DNA of 10,351 bases, taken from CAYORM01 sp964406375. GTDB taxonomy: Bacteria; Pseudomonadota; Alphaproteobacteria; DSM-16000; Inquilinaceae. The translations under genes were made by a program, and so were the position numbers. Positions 7,747 to 10,351 of the stretch are shown in pieces. The notes under the pieces are model-generated. The model was given only the letters and a program-made list of their open reading frames with translations. It had not been told where the DNA came from and ran no database searches. Every line of letters begins with the position of its first letter. Positions within the stretch are counted from its first letter, which is position 1. The stretch covers positions 1-10,351 of the forward strand of contig CAYORM010000095.1 of NCBI GenBank assembly GCA_964406375.1. Reading direction: 5' to 3'.

Positions 7747-7777
7747 AAGATGGGGTTTCCAAGGCTGGGAAGGTCAA
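7747..7777 (-). promoter_or_regulatory. CueR/HmrR-type copper-responsive promoter of copA
   Basis: Read on the - strand, TTGACC (7777-7772) makes a good -35 box and a weak CATCTT (7752-7747) follows at a 19-bp spacing, the overlong spacer typical of MerR-family promoters. Between them lies a partial dyad: ACCTTCC (7774-7768), a 7-base centre CAGCCTT, then GGAAACC (7760-7754). The left half and the layout match copA promoters controlled by CueR/HmrR as I know them; the right half departs from the expected GGAAGGT in its last three bases. The site lies 22 bp past the stop of the upstream gene, so the ATPase gene has its own promoter. The regulator itself must be encoded elsewhere. Confidence 0.75.
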
Positions 7778-7798
7778 CCCACCAGGGTGGCGCAGCGA

Positions 7799-8308
7799 TC
7801 AGCCCTTTTTGGTGGCGGCCATGATGCGGTCGAGCACCCCGAGCATCAGGGCGGAGACGACGAAGACCACATGCATGATGGTCAGCCACATGACCTGCGT
7901 CTCGGTGTTCTGCCGGATGTTGAGGAACACCTGCAGCAGATGGATCGAGGAGATCGCGACGATCGAGGAGGCCACCTTGATCTTCAGGCTGCCGCTGTCG
8001 AGCTTGCCGAGCCAGGAGAGGTGACGCGAGGCCTGCTGCTCATCGAAGCGGCTGATGAAGTTCTCATAGCCGCTGATCATGACCATCACGATCAGCCCGC
8101 CCACCAGCGCCGCATCGATCAGCGACAGCATCGACAGGATCAGATCGGCCTCGCTCATGCTGAACGAGGCGATCGTCGTCGTCACCAGCTTGCGGACGAA
8201 ATTGGCGGCGTAGACCGCGAGCGCGATCGCGAGGCCGAAATAGATCAGAACCAGGATCCAGCGGCTTGCCAGGATCGTGGATTCTATGTGGCGTTCCAGG
8301 GGGTTCAC
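7799..8308 (-). CDS. UPF0114 family (YqhA-like) membrane protein
   Basis: A 169-residue inner-membrane protein of unknown function, recognised by family features: the start LERHIESTILASRW, the segment SMSEADLILSMLSLIDAALVGGLIVMVMISGYENFIS, and SSIVAISSIHLLQVF. Four membrane helices can be seen at about residues 17-39, 55-80, 111-131 and 139-160, with a charged loop at 86-110 between the second and third. The start is a GTG at 8308 (NPLERHIES follows); no clear ribosome binding site precedes it, so expression may be weak or coupled. It lies 76 bp downstream of the CHAP lipoprotein gene and 96 bp upstream of the copper ATPase gene, which has its own promoter, so no copper role follows from position. 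The family belongs to the set of conserved proteins with no settled biochemical function. Confidence 0.88.
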   Translation of the reverse strand: MNPLERHIESTILASRWILVLIYFGLAIALAVYAANFVRKLVTTTIASFSMSEADLILSMLSLIDAALVGGLIVMVMISGYENFISRFDEQQASRHLSWLGKLDSGSLKIKVASSIVAISSIHLLQVFLNIRQNTETQVMWLTIMHVVFVVSALMLGVLDRIMAATKKG

Positions 8309-8332
8309 GGTGAGCCGGTCCAGGCAGTCGAA

Positions 8333-8355
8333 GGCGCGCAGGGCTTATGCGCGCC
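8333..8355 (-). terminator. Possible weak terminator between the CHAP and UPF0114 genes
   Basis: GGCGCGCA (8333-8340) and TGCGCGCC (8348-8355) form a perfect 8-bp stem with a 7-base loop. On the - strand the stem is followed by TTCGACTG, so the T-run is poor. It lies 29 bases beyond the CHAP stop codon and could partly end that transcript, or act only as a processing or stability element in a shared message. Confidence 0.4.
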
Positions 8356-8384
8356 GGCGGCTGCCGTCAATCGGTCCCGCGAGC

Positions 8385-9095
8385 TCAATTCTGCGGTGCG
8401 TCGGCGACCAGCGTGTCGGCGAAGGAATCGTCGCGCGGGACCGGGTAGATGAAGCCGTAGGCCGGGTAGTTGCGCGAGCCCCAGCCTTCCGATACCGGCG
8501 ACCAGAAACGCGTCAGCGACCAGTCATTGTTCTCGGAGACGTCCATGACGTGCATGCCGAGATTGACCCGTCCGCGGGTGGCGGCATTCCAGCCCCAATT
8601 GGCGTGATCGACGATGATCTCGCGGGCGTTGACCACCTCGCGCACCACCGCGACATGGCCGAAGGCATTGTGACGCGTCCGGGCGAGCACGAGGACGGCG
8701 CCGACCATCGGCGTGGCGCCGCGCTCATAGCTGTCCTCGGCCTGTCCCCACCACGTCCAGGCATTGCCGTGGATCTCGATGCCGGAGAGCTCGCGTGCGA
8801 AGGGCACGCATTGCCAGCGCCGGTCGAGCTCGCTCAGCGCAACGGCACGTTCCGCGAGATCCCGTTCCATCGCATGCAGCGCCGCGTCGGGACGGAAGGC
8901 CACGGGCTCGATCGACGCCACCTGGTCGTAGCGGCCGTCGAAGGGGGAGGAGATCAAAGCGGCAATGTCCGGGAACCCGGATGCCTCGCCGGCGTTGGGG
9001 GTCTGACAGGCCGCCAATCCGAGGGCGGCGAGGATCGCGAGCGGACCGGCCGCACGGCGCGTTAGGGGATGCTTGGACACGCCCAGCGTCTTCAC
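8385..9095 (-). CDS. CHAP-domain lipoprotein (putative peptidoglycan amidase/peptidase)
   Basis: A 236-residue exported protein. Residues 1-30 form a lipoprotein signal: a basic start with KHPLTRR, a hydrophobic core AGPLAILAALGL, and the lipobox LAAC with Cys30 as the lipid-bearing residue, followed by Gln. The rest is a CHAP (NlpC/P60-like) domain: nucleophile Cys96 in QCVPFAREL, His147 in FGHVAVV, and DHANWG at 163-168. By spacing, Asn166 would match the conserved CHAP Asn, while His164 stands where some phage CHAP enzymes have Glu. CHAP domains usually cut peptide bonds in peptidoglycan, so a wall-remodelling role at the membrane is inferred; the exact bond is unknown. The GTG start at 9095 is supported by GGAG six bases upstream. 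The gene faces away from gabD and is followed by the UPF0114 gene on the same strand. Confidence 0.88.
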   Translation of the reverse strand: MKTLGVSKHPLTRRAAGPLAILAALGLAACQTPNAGEASGFPDIAALISSPFDGRYDQVASIEPVAFRPDAALHAMERDLAERAVALSELDRRWQCVPFARELSGIEIHGNAWTWWGQAEDSYERGATPMVGAVLVLARTRHNAFGHVAVVREVVNAREIIVDHANWGWNAATRGRVNLGMHVMDVSENNDWSLTRFWSPVSEGWGSRNYPAYGFIYPVPRDDSFADTLVADAPQN

Positions 9096-9097
9096 CG

Positions 9098-9324
9098 GTT
9101 ACTCCGCAGTCGTTACAGATTTCGGGATCCCCCGTGGTCCCGGCGCGAGAACTCCTTCCGGCGCGGCTTGGACGAGCGCCTTCCGATATCGCCGGCGCGC
9201 TGGTGTCCCCTCCAGACGCCGCCGATGTTTCAATGTGTAACGGCCAACCGATCGAATGCAAGCGGTTCCGCCACGCGGCCGCCGGATTTTGATCACTGTT
9301 ACGCCCTGCTTGCCAAATCGTTAC
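9098..9324. repeat. Cluster of GTTAC words, possible regulator sites
   Basis: GTTAC occurs at 9098-9102, 9112-9116, 9298-9302 and 9320-9324, and its reverse complement GTAAC at 9237-9241, with another GTAAC at 9516-9520. The pair at 9298 and 9320 is spaced 22 bp, two helical turns, and both copies read GTTACG. The copies at 9112 (CGTTACA) and 9237 (TGTAACG) form an inverted pair. Clustering in a divergent promoter region suggests binding by a regulator, which I cannot name. Confidence 0.35.
9102..9105 (-). promoter_or_regulatory. Ribosome binding site supporting the CHAP GTG start
   Basis: GGAG on the - strand, six bases before the GTG at 9095. It supports the start that gives a complete lipoprotein signal peptide. 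A GTTAC word (9098-9102) overlaps its edge. Confidence 0.65.
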
Positions 9325-9552
9325 GAGTGGTTCATTCGCGCGACGGCCCGGCGGGCCAGATGACGGGCGGGACCGACGGCGCGCGGTCGCCGCAACCGCG
9401 TCGCAGCGAGGCAAGCGGGTGGCGAATCCGCATTGCCGCCCGGCGGGGGCTTCGCGCTATGGTGCGCCCGCGACGGCGGCCGGCATGCGGGCCGACCGCT
9501 CGGACTGCGCGGCCGGTAACGGGCCCGGCTGCGAGGCATCGAGGAACGACCC

Positions 9553-10351
9553 ATGAATCTCTCCGACAAGGGCCTCTTCCGGCAGCGCTGCTATATCGAT
9601 GGCAGCTGGACCGACGCCGAGGACGGCCGCACCGTCGACGTCACCAACCCGGCGAATGGCGCCGTGCTCGGCACCGTGCCCAATGCCGGCGCCACCGAGA
9701 CCCGTCGCGCGATCGAGGCGGCGGACCGGGCGATGGTGGCGTGGCGCGCCCGCACCGGCAAGGACCGGGCTGCGGTGCTGCGGCGCTGGTTCGAGCTGAT
9801 CATGGCGAACCAGGAGGATCTCGCCCGCATCATGACGGCGGAGCAGGGTAAGCCGCTTGCCGAGTCGCGCGGCGAGATCGCCTATGCCGCCTCCTATATC
9901 GAATGGTTTGCCGAAGAGGCCAAGCGCGTATACGGCGACACGATCCCGGAGAACGTGCCCGGTCGCCGGATCGTCGTGATCAAGCAGCCGGTCGGCGTCT
10001 GCGCCGCGATCACGCCGTGGAACTTCCCGGCGGCGATGATCACCCGCAAGGTCGGCCCGGCGCTGGCGGTCGGCTGCACCATCGTCGTCAAGCCGGCGAC
10101 GGCGACGCCCTTCTCGGCGCTGGCGCTGGCCGAGCTCGGCGAGCGGGCCGGGCTGCCGGCGGGCGTGTTCTCGGTGGTCACAGGCTCGGCGAAGGCGATC
10201 GGCGGCGAGATGACCTCAAACCCGATCGTCCGCAAGCTGTCCTTCACCGGTTCGACCGAGGTCGGCAAGGCGCTGATGGCCCAATGCGCCGGCACGGTGA
10301 AGAAGGTCGCCCTCGAACTGGGCGGCAACGCGCCCTTCATCGTCTTCGACG
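9553..10351 (+). CDS. gabD: Succinate-semialdehyde dehydrogenase, NADP-type (3' end outside window)
   Basis: Aldehyde dehydrogenase family enzyme that oxidises succinate semialdehyde to succinate, the last step of GABA breakdown. The first 266 residues are present. The start ATG at 9553 has GAGGA (9541-9545) seven bases upstream. Landmarks are TPWNFP at 154-159 with oxyanion Asn157, Lys180 in VVKPATATPFSALAL, the cofactor-loop motif FTGSTEVG at 231-238, and the general base Glu255 in LELGGNAPFIVFD. The catalytic Cys lies past the window end. The KPA-x-x-TPFSALALAEL stretch is typical of GabD and favours NADP. Glutarate semialdehyde dehydrogenase (DavD) is close in sequence and cannot be ruled out from this half. 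No gabT or transport gene is seen on the left; partners could lie to the right. Confidence 0.92.
   Translation, partial: MNLSDKGLFRQRCYIDGSWTDAEDGRTVDVTNPANGAVLGTVPNAGATETRRAIEAADRAMVAWRARTGKDRAAVLRRWFELIMANQEDLARIMTAEQGKPLAESRGEIAYAASYIEWFAEEAKRVYGDTIPENVPGRRIVVIKQPVGVCAAITPWNFPAAMITRKVGPALAVGCTIVVKPATATPFSALALAELGERAGLPAGVFSVVTGSAKAIGGEMTSNPIVRKLSFTGSTEVGKALMAQCAGTVKKVALELGGNAPFIVFD

Larger units (their letters stand above)
9096..9552. other. 457-bp divergent spacer between the CHAP gene and gabD
   Basis: No convincing gene. The left half (to about 9340) is relatively AT-rich for this window and must hold promoters for both divergent genes. A possible + strand promoter is TTGCCA (9310-9315, close to a consensus -35) with CATTCG 17 bases on, a poor -10, so I do not call it separately. 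A small hairpin, GGCCC-GGC-GGGCC, lies at 9345-9357. The right half is very GC-rich without a clear element until GAGGA at 9541-9545, the gabD ribosome binding site. Short open frames here have arginine-rich, low-complexity products typical of chance. Confidence 0.6.

Noticed and set aside
7779..7790. CCACC-AG-GGTGG inverted repeat after the UPF0114 stop as a terminator
   Set aside because: The loop would be only two bases and no T-run follows on the - strand; it also abuts the copA -35 box.
9099..9296. A 65-codon open frame on the - strand in the CHAP-gabD spacer
   Set aside because: Arg-rich product without recognisable features, with a GTG start; the region is better explained as a divergent promoter.
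1..10351. A new defence, mobile or biosynthetic system
   Set aside because: Every gene except the UPF0114 protein belongs to a family with a known or readily inferred role, composition is even, and there are no mobile-element marks. Nothing supports an accessory system here.

Overview
The window reads as an ordinary stretch of chromosome from a GC-rich alphaproteobacterium. The tkt-gap gene pair, the UPF0114 protein, the CHAP lipoprotein and the codon use all fit this. A Rhodospirillales-like member is my best guess, but the sequence alone cannot settle the order. Base composition and codon use look even throughout. I see no insertion sequence, tRNA, integrase, CRISPR array or prophage remnant.

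Layout. The first 667 bases are the 3' half of an ammonium transporter gene (amtB) on the + strand. It ends in a 130-bp spacer packed with three inverted repeats, one of them a textbook intrinsic terminator. Six genes then lie on the - strand and are read from right to left: a CHAP-domain lipoprotein (9095 to 8385), a UPF0114 membrane protein (8308 to 7799), a Cu+-exporting P-type ATPase (7702 to 5375), adenylosuccinate lyase purB (5292 to 3994), transketolase tkt (3837 to 1843) and glyceraldehyde-3-phosphate dehydrogenase gap (1807 to 800). At the right edge a succinate-semialdehyde dehydrogenase gene (gabD) starts on the + strand, facing away from the CHAP gene across a 457-bp spacer, and is cut by the window end.

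How the genes work together. tkt and gap are 35 bp apart and probably co-transcribed; both act on glyceraldehyde 3-phosphate at the junction of glycolysis and the pentose phosphate pathway. purB sits just upstream and belongs to purine synthesis, which uses the ribose phosphate that transketolase helps supply. The copper ATPase appears to be its own unit, with a CueR/HmrR-type promoter in front and a hairpin terminator behind. amtB and gabD are separate nitrogen and GABA/succinate functions at the edges.

I did not find a convincing new system. The points most worth a second look are the copper-responsive promoter with one degenerate half-site, the His-rich metal-binding N-terminus of the ATPase, the palindrome cluster between amtB and gap, and a cluster of GTTAC words in the CHAP-gabD spacer.
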